64,000 nucleotides of DNA from Catonia carolina (GCA_035578175.1 JAQMRL010000002.1:132868171-132932170); one strand, 5' to 3'. Positions 1 to 12,626 are shown, counted from the stretch's first letter. Notes: generated by a model not told the origin, from the sequence alone. Numbers and translations are program-made.

Positions 1-3000
1 GGCAAGAAATTAACTTACTGTATGATTTTAACACTAAAATTCCAAGTAAAGTTATTATCTCAAGAACGACTCGTCACAAAAAAGATTATTATATACGAAA
101 CCCCATGTTCTTCGGTAGGCCTACGCGATTTCCGTGATGACTGGCTATGAAGAAACGTCCCTTAAAAAACTAACAGGATAAATAAACGGTTTTACCGCTG
201 GTGTCAGTTTTTTACTGAAAATGTTATAGCGTCCCAAGTTTTTCATTAAACCGGAAGTCGATTAAGATAGGTCCCAATATACTACCTTGAACGGTTTATT
301 AAAGGTTGCATAGCCTTGAAAATATTTCTCATTTTTACCAGAAAACATTGTTTATAAGATTTTTAAAAAATTAATCTACCTGTTGTTGGTAACGCCACTT
401 AAAATTTCAAACGTTACGTATACCGACTACAATTTAAAATGAATAATAACAGTAAAATTAGTAAAATAGTAAAATGAATAATAATAACTCATCAATATCC
501 TCATTTACAAATGTGAAATAAGTAAATTTTGATACAAGCAAAGTTCAAATACAAATACAATTACGAAATACCTTTTAGTTAACAACACAGATCTATTCTT
601 GTTAGGTGCGAGGGCAAATTACCACCAGTGACGTAACAACGACCGCAAAGACAAGGAGAAACATGCGCGTGACCCATATCTTGTGTTTTAATAACCTTGA
701 TTTAAAGTACCTCGGAGGGATAATACAACCGAAGACAAGCGAACAACAGCAGACGAAGAAAGATGACCGTTGCACTCCGAAGAATTCACTACTTATATCG
801 GAAAGAAAGACATTATTATACTTTGACAAAATTTACCTGTTTATTCCGCAAGGAAATACCTTAGAATGACCGGAAAGGCTACGAAAAGCAAAGAAAGATA
901 CTCTGAAAGATAATGGGTCTGAAGAGAGTAGTGCACGTTACGAAGACTAGAAAAACTATACACGAATAGAGAACGGTTTCATGGAAACTATCAGAAAAGA
1001 AGGCTAAACTCCTATGAACCCTCGTATAGAATATATAACAAAACAAATTTTACGACACTTAATAATTTTGAGACCTATAGAGTAGGATACGTGGTTTAAG
1101 GAGATCAGACGAGATACTGGAAAGACTAGAATAAACCAAGAAAACATAATGGACTAAACCAAATTCAGATAACTGATTGCTGACTTCAAGGGCTTCCACA
1201 AAGAGACACGCAGAATACTTGATGGACGGAATAAAAAAGAAAGGAGCCTACAGTGAACAAACGATGGGAATATGGGTTGAAAAAAGAACTTCCAGAAATC
1301 TCTTGTATTTTGACGTGATCCAAAATTGGCCCAGAAATAAACCAAACTGCAAGCAAAGAGAAGAAACAAAGCAACTGCTCGAATTCAATAAAAGGATAGC
1401 ACACTATCGCGTACTTTATGTCGGGTTTCAGCGTTGAATATTTAATAATCCTAAAAAGGTTACAGAGTTATGTACACAAATTTTGGACAACTACGTCAAA
1501 AAACATTTTTTTAAAATTATTTTTCTTACCAAATTTTGTGACAATATCTTTAAACACATACAGTTTTCAGTTACGCGGTGTTAAATTCGATTCAATTTTG
1601 TGATCTTCGATTGATAAAGGCTGGATCTTTGATTTTCTGAACGCACTTGTTGCGTAGCCATTCATCCACCCCATTCTTAAGTATTTTATACAGCCGCTGA
1701 CTAAGCCCATAGTGATTCTGATTCACGCAAGTCTTCGATGTAAATTGAAACCAATCCGCAAGACAGTAAATTCTATATTAAATATTTATTCAGGAAAACA
1801 ACCCTGTTTAAAAATAATTGACAAAAAACTATTTAATTTATTTATTTAGCGTATTTAAGATAATACCTAATTATACTAGAAAGGACAATTATTCTTCATG
1901 CCGAGACTTAATTATCTCCAAAAATCGACTAACAAAGTTCTACTAAATTTATAACCATTCTCAAGTACTGTCAGTTATATTAATGAAAACGTTGGAAATA
2001 TCTTATTTTGTAGGGCTTAATTGTTTCGTGTTATCCGAAGAAAAGTAAACAAGGTTATTCTATCTCTATAAGAAATCGTTTAATGAAAAACGGTCGGCTT
2101 ATCTCATTTTCTTATGTGACTGTTAGGAAAGAGGGGGATAAAAGCCGCCAACATTACTCTAACACATTTGTTAAATATCTCGGGTAGAATAAACCCTAAT
2201 TGCTTCACACTATTCTATTATCTGTCAAGTAAAAATTACTTCTCTTTTTGTTGAGAATACGCAGGCGCGAAGTGATCTAGCCGTTTCCCTCAACATTAAA
2301 TTGTACAAGAGGCTGTACAAATGAAGTTGTAAGATACGTAGGTCTACTCAACGAGCGACGATATTGTGTTTGCGCGTCCGGGTGTAAGTGTTCGTGCGTG
2401 AGTGGACCCAGAAGCAGTTTTAAGCCTTCTCTTTTGAATAATGTTTCCATCGGCCCATTTCGCGTTATCAAAATACACGCGCTAAGCCTATTCATTAAAA
2501 TTTCACCAACATTTTCTCCCCTTAACTTCTCTCCACCTACAACCACCTTACGGTCCGCCCGTCGGTAGGCCCCACTACACGACCGTAACTAAGGTTGTTC
2601 TTCAGTAAGAAATAAGTAGGCCTAGCCTCGCTATACTTGTAAGGTACTTGGGACGGGGTTAACGGCTTTTTTGCGTATCCACTTCAATGAATAATACTGC
2701 TGACGCTCTAAAGCATCCACCATCAGCTGCACACTAAACACTCCCAGCACCTCCTCTAATCTTTATGCTGATGTTCTGCATAAACATACCGACCAGAAAA
2801 GAACATAACGGCGGTGCCAACTGAAATTTTAACACACACTCACCTTCAGACCTTAAAAAATAAGCACTTCCTAATGTCAGTAATGTTTACACGTCAGAAA
2901 TTCTAACAGTTTCTTTTACGATATTAGTCTGCCGTAAACTTATAAATACTATAACGTTCAATGTTGGAAAGATAAAGCACACTCCAAAGAAAACAAACGA

Positions 3001-3299
3001 CCACGTTCTTATCAAGAACGTTACAATTTTTAAGCAATATAGCCGCATCAAAAGTTATGGATTCAAAAAAAAATCTCCGTATCTGTAATGGTATTTATAA
3101 AATAATAAAAAACTCACAATAATAAAAAACAGCAATGATATCTTTTCTAAAATACCCTCTACGTAATAAGAAAATACTTCTTACTACTATTGTTAAATTT
3201 CACATTTATCGAACGACCAACTACTACTTTTTTTTGATTTGTTTTACGTCTACCTGTTTTGAACATTACTGTTAATACAGACGATAAAAGGTGATAAAT
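1..3299. other. AT-rich spacer, no recognised gene
   Basis: I see no recognisable gene or repeat copy here. Several open frames of 60-90 codons occur on both strands without known motifs. A GC-richer patch at about 2270-2620 holds an 89-codon frame on the minus strand (2277-2546) with no family resemblance; it could be an old exon or repeat piece, but nothing decides this. Confidence 0.5.
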
Positions 3300-3395
3300 G
3301 TAAATGAGTGCAAATACCAGGTCTTACTGGGAATCAAACCTCGGATCCCTAGCGTAGGCGCCAGTTGTACTGACTACTACAACACAGATCGGCTG
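3300..3395 (-). mobile_element. tRNA-like SINE head fragment
   Basis: Read on the minus strand this segment has a B-box-like stretch (GAGGTTTGATTCCC) preceded by an A-box-like GTAGTCAGTAC, the spacing expected of a tRNA-derived SINE promoter. No body or tail resembling the other SINEs in the window follows. Probably a decayed head of the SINE-2 type or of another family. Confidence 0.4.
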
Positions 3396-3699
3396 AAATT
3401 TTAACAAATACAAAAATGTTAGAAAGTAATAAAGAGACAGAGCCTGTATCATATGGGAATCGAAAAATAGAAAATATAACAAAACTTGGAAAAAAAATTA
3501 ATTTTTATGAATATGTATAATAAAAGAATGGAGCAGAAAATACAATATATGAAGCAGTTATTTTATAGATGCAAAAAAATAAGAAACAATAAATGGTTCA
3601 TAAAAACTGGAAAAGATATGAAGTTGAAAGTGTTAGATAGGATAGAGGAAAGAAGTTAAAGAATTTGAGAGATTCCAAGAGATAAGACAAGACAAAAAA

Positions 3700-4022
3700 T
3701 TTTTTTTTACTCCTAATTTGTGTACGTTACAATCTGTTCAATTCAGAACAATAAGCAACCCCATGACCCAATGAGATGAGAATGATGTGTATGACGTGTA
3801 AATGAGGTGTAGACTTGTACAGACCCAGGCCGACCATTCCTGAGAGAGTATGGTTAATTGAACCCCAACCATCAAAGTACACCGGTAACCACTGTCTAGT
3901 ATTCAAATCCGTATAAAATAACTACCTTTACTATTTGAACCAGGAACCTTCGTCTCCGAAAATCAACTGTTGAACAGCTGACTCGCGGCGACGACTTTAC
4001 CTCTAGACCAACGCGGTGGGTT
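3700..4022 (-). mobile_element. SINE-1 copy
   Basis: Near full-length copy of the ~320 bp SINE-1 family: a tRNA-like head (ACCCACCG-like start, A-box-like GGTCTAGAGGTAAA, B-box-like GGTTCAAAT), a conserved ~210 bp body and a terminal ACACATTAGGGAT plus A-run (here a T-run at 3700, since it lies on the minus strand). The flanks AGACAAAAAA (3690-3699) and AGACGAAAAA (4023-4032) look like a slightly mutated target-site duplication. Any open frame in it is a by-product of the SINE body. Confidence 0.85.
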
Positions 4023-4032
4023 AGACGAAAAA

Positions 4033-5204
4033 TGACTAGCTGTTTAGAGAAGGGAAAAAATAGTTTTGTGAAATAATAAAAACATACTTAGGAAAGACGA
4101 AAAATAGCAATGACAAAGAGGAAATATCAGCCGTGAGAAAAAATTATTTAATGTGGTCTTATGAAAGCTGAACCGATAAACAAGAGAGAATAAGGAAATA
4201 CATAATTTAATAATGAATGCATTATTTATATGACTGATATCTCTTCTAAAAATTATCTATGTGGTCACCTTATCTCTTCTAGATGTATGTAGTTTGATAT
4301 TCCCGATCAGATCTGATCAGATCAACCTTCCCTGTCTGTATTAGTCTAGCCATAATAGACAGACGCAAAACAAGAAAATATCTATATAATACCTACAATT
4401 TTTTGTCAGTTAACTGAAGCTTTAAATCCGTATTTAAACTTTACTTTCTTTTTATGCTAACTACAGAAATCTTAACTTTTACAACTTGGGATATTTTCTT
4501 GTCGATAATTTAAATTATTACTTGTCCAACCTTTGCACTATTGACAAGAAAGGAGCCATGAATAATAAACGAAAAAACGGAAAAAGAGACAAATAAATAA
4601 TGGGAAATAAAGTCATGTCCAAAGTAAATAAAAAGCACTGCTTTGTAAATAAAATATTTCAACAGTGGTTTGAAACAATAATACCAATTTTATTTAACTT
4701 TTGTTTATTCTTTACTGAAATCTCTATGGAATCGTAAAGAATTGTAGACAAAAACTCAGATCCCTCGCTCGATCAGTACAAGCGGTAATTTGCCAAAAAA
4801 TTACCAACGAATATTTGAACAGAATATAAAAATCTTAGTAGAAAGAGTTATAAAAATGAGCAGCTATAAAGAGATAATAAAGAGGTTTGTTTAGTACGGA
4901 ATAAACTTGATTTGGTAATAAAACATTTATGTACTACCTACAAGCAATAAAAAGGTAACGTCTTTAACTTTGTTCGAAAATCGTCATAAATACAATGGCG
5001 TAATAGTTATATAAAACATTACCTAATTTATCCCCTTTTTATTAGCAATAGTTAAGACTACAACCACAAATGTTGTCTCTAAAAATAAGTATTAGATATT
5101 GATATGGAATAGAAGAATTCAAACAATTCGTTTTATCTCACATTTTAACTGCAGCGAAACTTAGGAAACACGTAAATAGAAATACTTCTACAATATTAAT
5201 TCTT
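4033..5204. other. AT-rich spacer
   Basis: No gene recognised. The only distinctive item is a short perfect palindrome GATCAGATCTGATC at 4305-4318 within a GATCAGATCT-like tandem. Confidence 0.5.
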
Positions 5205-5345
5205 TTTCTTCTTTAGCCTTTCCCTATCCATTTGTGGATATCGGTCTCTCCCGATTCCCTCTATGATTCTCTGTCGTGAGTTCCCAGCCGTTCATCTCAC
5301 ATCATCCGCTCACCTCATCTGTGGTCTTGCAACAGCTCGCCCGAT
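5205..5345 (-). mobile_element. LINE 3'-end-like fragment
   Basis: The stretch from TTCTTTAGCC through CCATTTGTGGATATCGG and TCTCTCCCGATTCC to ATGATTCTCTGTC resembles, from memory, the antisense 3' end of non-LTR retrotransposons that is very common in insect genomes. No RT motif is readable on the minus strand, so the call rests on nucleotide resemblance only. Confidence 0.35.
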
Positions 5346-5580
5346 TCCAGCAAATCTTCATTGGATAACCCTGTAAGCCCATCTGTCACTGCTTTGTCTC
5401 ACCACATGTACAACCCATCTTCACTTGAGACCCGCGATACGTTTCATAACATCAGTTACCTTTGTCTCAGATTATCTCGTTTCTCATACTTCTCTACTAT
5501 GAAAATAGGATTTCCTTTTTCAATAGAATATACTGCTATTTTACAACAAAAATGCTTTTAAAAAAACCCTTTAAAAGCTT

Positions 5581-5896
5581 TTTTAATCTCTAATGTGTAC
5601 ACGTTGCAATCTGTTAAATTTAAAAACAATAATAAACCCCCTGACCTAATAAGATGAGAATGATATGTACGACGTGTAAATGAGGTGTAGTCTTGAACAG
5701 ACTCAGGCTGACCATTTCTGAGAGAGTATCATTAATTGAACTCAAACCATCAAAGTACACCAGGTAACCACTGTCTTAGTATTCAAATCTATTTAAAGTA
5801 ACTACGTTATTAGGATTTGAACAGGAACCTGTGTCTCTAAAAACCAGCTGACTCACGGCGACGACTTTACCAGCAGACCAATCTGGTGGATGTTTC
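5581..5896 (-). mobile_element. SINE-1 copy
   Basis: Second minus-strand SINE-1, diverged but complete from head (5892 side) to T-run (5581 side). It is flanked by the 7 bp direct repeat AAAGCTT at 5574-5580 and 5897-5903, consistent with a target-site duplication. The head carries the tRNA-like segment and the body carries the conserved GACGTGTAAATGAGGTGTAG block. Confidence 0.85.
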
Positions 5897-5904
5897 AAAG
5901 CTTA

Positions 5905-6127
5905 AATATTTGTTTTGTAAAACAATAAATTTAATGTTTAGTTGTTGAAAGAGTAAAAAAAGCTATTCAAATAATTTCTGAAGTCATAATTCAGGTTGAA
6001 CTAAAACATATACTACAGCAGTTATGAGCGGGATTTGAATACTTTACATTTCTTTATGATGCTGCTCCCGAATACTGCCAAATACGTCGATATGACTGAA
6101 GACATTAAACGCCACTGGAAAACCTAA
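5905..6127. repeat. 220 bp dispersed repeat, copy 1
   Basis: Matches 7416-7648 in the same orientation with moderate divergence, including blocks AATAAATTTAATGTTTAGTTG, AACTAAAACATATACTACAG and CGATATGACTGAAGACA. No coding potential is seen. It starts next to the SINE-1 at 5581-5896. Family unknown. Confidence 0.75.
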
Positions 6128-6344
6128 GTCAAAAATAAAAGAGAGAAGCTCAGGCTACGTTATCAGAAACTGTACTGGCTGCCTGGGATAACATCTTCAT
6201 TTTCAGTCTCCGAAAAACTGAATAAAATATTTGAAATTAATGTTTTACAAACCGGTTCAACAACCCGTCTGGACGTACGATATGCAACTCGGGGGATTTA
6301 TCAAAAAAAAGTAATAAAACCATCATACAAAGCTTCAAAAAGCG

Positions 6345-6620
6345 AATGCTATGAACATCGTTGACGGACCCAGATTTGTCAGGAAACGACCTCTACAGAG
6401 TGAACCTACAAATGGAGTTAGTCTGCAGCGAAATCCAGAGGTTCTCCCAAAAGTATAAGGTAAGACTCTTCGCCATGACAACAATTAAGCAACCTAGCTA
6501 TTTGACAACGAAAATCTCGTGCGAAGGCTTAACAGGAAATAACTATTTGATGTGTTATCAGTGTTAAATTCAAAGCAGTACAGTTTTCTGTGCGATAAAA
6601 ATGTAAAAATCAAAGTCCAA
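6345..6620 (+). mobile_element. Jockey-type LINE, C-terminal RT remnant
   Basis: Decayed 3' part of a non-LTR retrotransposon ORF2. Three frames together recreate the order typical of the jockey-clade C-terminus: NIVDGPRFVRKRPLQ (compare the family's 'NAPWYVRN..LHRDL'), then DLYRVNLQMELVCSEIQRFS followed by QKYKVRLFA, then FDNENLVRRLNRK and LFDVLS just after an in-frame stop. At least two frameshifts and one stop separate them, so it is inactive. The middle part is the open frame 6361-6567. Clade assignment is from remembered motif order, not a search. Confidence 0.7.
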
Positions 6621-7415
6621 AAGAAATTTATGTAATTGGTTGTTTTAGATAATTTTCGGGAAATCATGCTAACCATATTTTTAGAAGTAAGTTTACGTAA
6701 AATAAGTAATTCAGGTTAGAAAAAATTTCTCATTGACTAGATCGTAATATATACTAAATAAAAATACACTTTAAATAAAAAAACACCTTATTAAAACTTT
6801 CATTAAAAATGAAAACCAATTATTTTATTTTCTAAGCATCAAAAATATAAATTATCTTATACTGGAAAATATAATTAACACCAACAAAGAAGAAACTTGT
6901 GGCATATATATGATTATACTATATTCATATGTAGGTACATGTTGTTTATCTTTAATTATCACAATCTGGTTTATATAAACTAAGCACATCGAAATTTCAT
7001 TTTTTATTTTTTTTTACAGTCATACTTAAGTATGTACTTATGCTAATTACAATATTATAAGTAACGATGAAGTTATTAAGTTAAAAAAACAAGTGGATAA
7101 ACGGTGAAATTACTTAATTGAAATCAGGATTAAAATTGATTATGCATGTTATTAAAGTTAATAAAGAGTGAATAAATGAATGATTACGAAGAAAATTTTA
7201 TATTTTTTTTTAAAGTAGGGAACAGAAAAAACTGTAATGCTTATGAAGTTAATAATGCAGGAAATATGAATAAAGCCTATTTTATTCGTAGTTTCGTGTA
7301 CGTACAGTCTCAAATCTTTAGTTGCAAGTTGTACTTAAACTCCTTTTTATTGACCATATTTTTTATTTGTATACTGAAAGAATACAAACTAATGCACCCC
7401 AGCATTAGTTTAAAA
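6621..7415. other. AT-rich spacer
   Basis: Very AT-rich, with many A and T runs. No repeat copy, RNA gene or coding region is recognised; an 86-codon frame starting at 7176 is low-complexity and probably chance. Confidence 0.5.
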
Positions 7416-7648
7416 AAAATTTGTTTTGTAAAATAATAAATTTAATGTTTAGTTGATGAAAAAGTAGAAAAATCTATTCAAATAATTTTTAATGTCATAA
7501 TTCAACTTGAACTAAAACATATACTACAGTAGTTATGTTATGATCGGGATTCAAATACATTATATTACTTCATGATGCGGCTCCCGAATTGATACTACCA
7601 AATACGTCGGTATGACTGAAGACACTAAACCCCGCTAGAAAACCTATG
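7416..7648. repeat. 220 bp dispersed repeat, copy 2
   Basis: Direct-orientation partner of 5905-6127, differing by substitutions and small insertions (for example an extra TTATG in AGTTATGTTATGATCGGG). It shows that the unit is a dispersed repeat and not part of SINE-1. Confidence 0.75.
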
Positions 7649-7686
7649 ATTTATATAATAATTATATTAATAACTTATATAATTTG

Positions 7687-7850
7687 TTTGTAAGTCGTAT
7701 CAACTGTTCTGGTTATTACTACGGGCTATAGTTCAGAATTTAACATTAAAATTGTTTCTAGCTGGGAATCGAATCCGGGATCTTCCTTTCTGCAGTTGAC
7801 AGTAAAGTTTGACACTTTAACCAATGGGCAAAGAACACAGCCTGACCATT
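7687..7850 (-). mobile_element. SINE-2 copy, decayed
   Basis: Minus-strand copy of the SINE-2 family: at the left the tail TAAGTCGTATCAACTG (reverse of CAGTTGATACGACTTA), at the right a tRNA-like head with B-box-like CCGGATTCGATTCCC. The body between is diverged. Any frames crossing it are not genes. Confidence 0.65.
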
Positions 7851-8468
7851 TTATAGATTTATGCCGGTATATCGTATTACAATTACAAATGATAATGCTG
7901 ATGATGCGAATAATAACATAAACGAAACTAGGAAGTAGACACATTGATGGAGCTTCTGTGGTTTTTCAAATTAAATTTTTCATAAGTGTTTAAAATTATA
8001 TTTTAATCATCTGAAATTATAAGAAAGCAACAAATTTCCGTTCCAAACTCTCTCAGTCTTCTTGGAGAGTTGAACGGTAAAGTAACTGAGCTACTCGTTC
8101 CGATTAGTTTGTTTTTATATTTTGCTAATTTTGGTGGAAACGTTAATAGTATTGTTTTATTGTATCAAATACGTAAGAAACTTATAGGTTATGGTGAGTA
8201 GTCTCTTTTCGTATGTACCAATGGGAGTTTGTTATAATTGGAAGTGCTCTGGACTGGCAGGACTTTAATTGAGCTATATTACTCGATTTAGCGTGTCCAC
8301 TGATGTGGGAACCATACGTCCAGATCGGTTATATAGCTTTAATTTTTTTGGGAATGGGAGAGATGAATGTCTATTAATAAGCCTGTACAATAATTTTGTT
8401 TTGCGGGTAAATGTTTTAGTAAAATTTATTATCAACATTAATTTTGTAATCAATTTTTTCGTTAGCGT
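7851..8468. other. Spacer
   Basis: No gene or repeat copy is recognised in this stretch. Confidence 0.45.
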
Positions 8469-8794
8469 TAAACCCACCGAATTGGTCTAGGGTTAAGGCG
8501 TCGCAGCAAGTCAGCTGATTTTCGGAAATAAATTTTCCGTGGTTCAAATCCTAGTAAAGGTAATTAATTACTTTTGTATGGATTTGAATAATATACAATG
8601 GTTACATGTGTACTTTAATGGTTGGGGTTCAATTAATAATACACTCTCAGGAATGGTTGGCGTGAGGCTGTAGAAGACTACACCTTATTTATATGACATA
8701 CATATTATCTTCATCTAATTGAGTCATGGGTTTGCTTACTGTTTTTATTTGAACTCATTCCAACGTACACGTATTAGGGATTTTAGAAAAATGG
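8469..8794 (+). mobile_element. SINE-1 copy
   Basis: Plus-strand SINE-1 with head (CCCACCGAATTGGTCTAG), B-box-like GTGGTTCAAATCC, body and ATTAGGGATTTT end. TAGCGT at 8463-8468 and 8795-8800 may be a short target duplication. The head has only one half of the CAGCTGTTTAACAGCTG palindrome found in the copies at 13.2 and 61.1 kb, so it is a different subtype. Confidence 0.85.
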
Positions 8795-8800
8795 TAGCGT

Positions 8801-10390
8801 CTAATATTCTAACGATTATTGTTATTTCAACGAAATAAAATAATGATGTAATCGAACTACCATTCGGTAGTAAAAACTATAAAATCGTTATTATCATTTT
8901 TTGAACTAGTGTGTAAAATTACTGGATGATAATCCAGCAATAGAAACTCCTCTGGAAAAAAAATACACGATACCAACCTAAAGAAGCTAAAGTACCTATA
9001 GCGTTAAAGACATTACCAGCGCCGTTTCAGTAGCCGTTAACTGAACTGTAGGACCGTTTGATAAACGTACTGACTCAAGATCCATTCATCGTTTGATCTT
9101 TTCTTGACTTTTCATTCATTACCAATTGATTGATTGAATGAATCCTTGTACTCACCAACACAAATACACAAACAAATTATCGGAAATAATAGCCTACAGC
9201 CAGTTCAAGTTTTATTATAATAAACATAATAATAGTTGCTTATTGTAATAATAATCATTAGAGATTAAAAGGCAATCAGCCGTGTTACTGTGTTCATCAT
9301 AGGATGAATCAAAAAAAATTATACCAGTTATAATTAATCATTTCTTTTGTGCGTTCTCTTAATAGTAAATTAACTATAATATTTTTTTATTTTATTTTAA
9401 TTTTCGAACACCTACAGAAAATTATAAGTAAAGTGAGAATTAAACTGGAATATCAGTAGGCCTACTTGAGATATGAGCGGGCACTAGGTCTGCATTTGAC
9501 CAACGAACCTCATCAACGACGAAGAAATGATTACGGTGAGGTGGTGGTCCATGAGCTATTGAATGCGCGAGCACTGGTACTAGAAGGAGGTAAAGTAAAA
9601 CGGTGGGAAGCGAAGGTGTCTGCCTGTTATTTGCTATTTTACTCAAATCAAAAGTACTGATCTATGATCGATCATTGAGAAATAAGAGTATTGTACTTGT
9701 CGTTAGAATGGGAGTTCCTGTTCACAGCCGGCTGTGTTTAAAATATCTATTTGTAGCACGTAGTTTAAAATCATCCTACATCGAATAAACGCTTTAAATA
9801 TATCCCGCATATGAATTAGTATCCTAGCAATCAATCTCACAAACAGTGAATGATAAATGACATGAGTGATTTAGTCAAAAGAGTTGTTCGTGTAAACTGC
9901 TTACTCTCAAGACCCAATCAACAGAGTGCAGTAAAAAGTAATTTTGTTCATATATACAGCGCACGACGTTTGCTGACCAGCTTTTGATACCAAACTGGTC
10001 ATCCCATCACTTCACATTTCTTTAGACCTGCTGCACATCTAGAAAGCAAAGTCCATCTCTCTGCAAAATATGCCCACTTAAGGGAACGGAGAGTTAAGTA
10101 ACTCGTGTCACTGAGTAGCCGTAACTAATTAATGTTTACTTATATTTATTACTAAGTTTTAATATTAAATTACGCTTTTAATATACAAGAATCTAACAAC
10201 AATACAAAAGCGATGGAATACTCCAGTTCAGTTCATTTCTGAGAAGGTTAGGGAGGGGTGAGCACGAAATGATGACACAGTATACCTAGACACGTCTATC
10301 CCTGTTTAATTTTGACAATGATTCTGTTTGTTCCGTTATTGAAAAAAAACCAATACCATTCCAATTTAATTAAACAATATTTTTTTATAT
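8801..10390. other. Spacer with one GC-richer patch
   Basis: No gene recognised. A GC-richer patch at about 9460-9660 has overlapping open frames on both strands (64 and 68 codons) with no known motif; the rest is AT-rich. Confidence 0.45.
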
Positions 10391-11104
10391 GAAAATTACG
10401 TGTGGGTATTAAATAACGAGACTGACGTTGTAAAAAATTTTATTTTTATTTTATTCATAATCAATTATTGTCACCTTCAATGTACACTCCTTCTCTATCC
10501 CTACAACGCTCCATGCAAATTTTCGATTGTTGGAAACAGTGCTGGAAATCATCTTCTGTCAGCTCCTTCAGGACACGTGCCGCTTTCTCTATTAACAGCT
10601 TCCACAGACTTAAATCCTGTCCCTTTTAATGCAGATTTCACCTTAGGAAACAGGTAGAAGTCACATGGTGCAAGATCTTGTGAATAAGGTGGATGTTTTA
10701 ACACTGAGATGCTGTACTTGGCTTGGAACCTCTTGAAAGAAAACGCGGAATGAGCTGGCGCATTGTCTTGGTGGAGAACCCATGATTTGTCCTTCCACAT
10801 TTCGTGGCGTTTTCTCCTTACTCTTTGATGTAGTTTAGAAAGTACCTCAAGATAATAATATTGATAATAATATTGAATAATAATATTCAAGATATAATAT
10901 TGATTAATAATATTAATTGTTTGACCTTCAGGAACCCAGTGAAGGTACACAATCCCATGGATATAAAATAAACAATCATCATTGCTTTAAATTTTGACTT
11001 GCTCATTCGAGCTTTTTTGGCTCTCGGTGAAGTTCGGCTCTTCCAGTGCATGAACTGACGCTTCGTTCCCGAATCATAAGTAAAAAACCACGTTTCACCT
11101 TAGG
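10391..11104 (-). pseudogene. mariner-type transposase remnant
   Basis: Tc1/mariner-family transposase, truncated at its 5' end after a GETWFFTYD-like stretch. The minus strand reads KARMSKSKFKAMMIV, then HWVPEGQTIN, YYLEVLSKLHQRVRRKR, HQDNAPAHSAFS, HPPYSQDLAPCDFYLF and KVKSALKGTGF. The spacing of the second and third catalytic Asp (DNAPAH to CDFYLF, 34 residues between) fits DD34D. The first Asp, expected in 'FDIHGIV', reads Tyr (LFYIHGIV). The frame is open only from 10549 to 10950, and an AT microsatellite has expanded inside it (about 10855-10920). The 3' UTR and a 3' terminal repeat with AATAACGAGACTGACGT lie at 10391-10430. Inactive. Confidence 0.9.
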
Positions 11105-11111
11105 TGAAACC

Positions 11112-11385
11112 TAAGAACCTACCTGTTCCCTTAGGTGAAATCTGCATGCAAAGGAACAAGATTTGAGTCTGTGGAAGCTGTAAAAGAGAAAGTGGCACGT
11201 GTCCTGAAGGAGCTGACAGAAGATGACTTCCAGCACTGTTTCCAACAACGGAAAATTCGCGTGGAGCGTTGTAGGGATAGAGAAGGAGTGTATATTGAAA
11301 ATGACTAAGTGATTATGTATAAAAAATAAAATTTTTTACTACGTCAGTCTCGTTATTTACTAGCCACACCTCGTTTATAAGCTAC
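11112..11385 (+). pseudogene. mariner 3' end, inverted partner
   Basis: Plus-strand 3' third of the same mariner family. Translation from about 11148 gives KGTRFESVEAVKEKVARVL, then KELTEDDFQHCFQQRKIRVE, RCRDREGVYIEND and stop, an intact family C-terminus. It ends with the terminal inverted repeat ACGTCAGTCTCGTTATT and CCACACCTCG near 11385. With the minus-strand copy it makes a head-to-head arrangement with two outward 3' ends. Confidence 0.88.
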
Positions 11386-12099
11386 AAAAATTTGTTAATT
11401 TACAATTCCGTTTGCGTTTCATGTAATAATTAGTTCAAGACATAACCTAATTTTTTTAGGTAAAAATGGAATTCAAAAAGAGTTAGATACACGAACAATT
11501 ACAGTGCTCCGACTCAAGAGAATACAATTATTGCTTAGCGACGCTAATTAGTCACAGATGAGCGTTTTAAAATAATGAGTAAAAGTATTCATAACAACTT
11601 CAAGAAAGAGGTGGGCAAATGTAATAGTGGCCAACGGATCACAGAATGTCCTTACGAAAGATAAGAATTGTAAAACGCGGTTCAAATATTTTCAGTTTAA
11701 ATTCTTTTTTGAGTGAAAATATTATGATTAGGAATTGCACAACGATTTCCAAACTGAAGGTTATAATAAATGGTTTTCATAATCACTGCGATAACTGCAA
11801 AAGATCAATGATTAGGTGATCGACTTGATGTAAAACCTTTCAAATAATTGCTTAATGAATCCCCAAAAATTATTTAACAGAAAATAAATACATCCATTAC
11901 GTTACATTGAATTTAATTACTTCATTAACATTCAATGCAAATCATATCTGAAATCAAAGAAGAAGCAGGTAAAGATAATTTAGGATTATATTAAGTCTAT
12001 TAAAACAAAACGTAAAAGAAACTTTTTGCAAAGTTTAGTAACGGTTATAATACCGGAAATATTTTATTATCACTTTATTATAATTTTTCTTCTTTTTTT
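11386..12099. other. AT-rich spacer
   Basis: No gene or repeat copy recognised. Confidence 0.45.
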
Positions 12100-12360
12100 T
12101 CATCAATCAAGGATAGGTCCTAAGACCTAAGGATTCCAGCATCCACCTAGCCACCGGTCGCCCCGGATCGTGTCCTCCAATCGCCCTGTAACTTCTGACT
12201 AATCTAGGAATCCTATGTGGAGACATTATTTCAAGATGATGGATCCATTTCCAGCGGTACTCCATAAATGTCTCCTTAAGAGAACACACATCTAACTCTT
12301 GCCGTAAATTCTCATTTCTGAACCGATTCAGTCTACTGCAGCCCCTAACGCATCTCTAAC
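12100..12360 (-). mobile_element. LINE ORF2 C-terminal remnant
   Basis: The minus-strand frame 12107-12289 reads MCSLKETFMEYRWKWIHHLE then HRIPRLVRSYRAIGGHDPGR and PVARWM, the layout of the C-terminal end of many insect non-LTR ORF2 proteins ('KW.GH..RM...RIPK...Y.P.G.R..GRP..RW'). Upstream, in another frame, VRDALGAAVD precedes it, so there is a frameshift. Inactive. Confidence 0.7.
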
Positions 12361-12626
12361 GACTGAATGGAATTTTAATTATACTTAAAACGCATAATCT
12401 GATCCGATGTATTTTAAATGGTGATTCTATTTATTCTAAAACAGAGAGTTCTACCGAACGGATTTAAACATTCTTTACGTTGTTTAAAGAGGACACTTTC
12501 TGGTTTCTACAAAAAATTCGAAAATTAATTAAAGTTTCGGTTATGCTATTCTGGAGGTTATGTTGCGAAGTTCAATTTGTTTTGATAGTAATAATGGTGA
12601 CGGGAATCGTTTATTTAGTAGCATAT

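Noticed and set aside
2277..2546. 89-codon minus-strand frame as a gene
   Set aside because: No known motif, no splice or promoter support; mentioned only as a patch.
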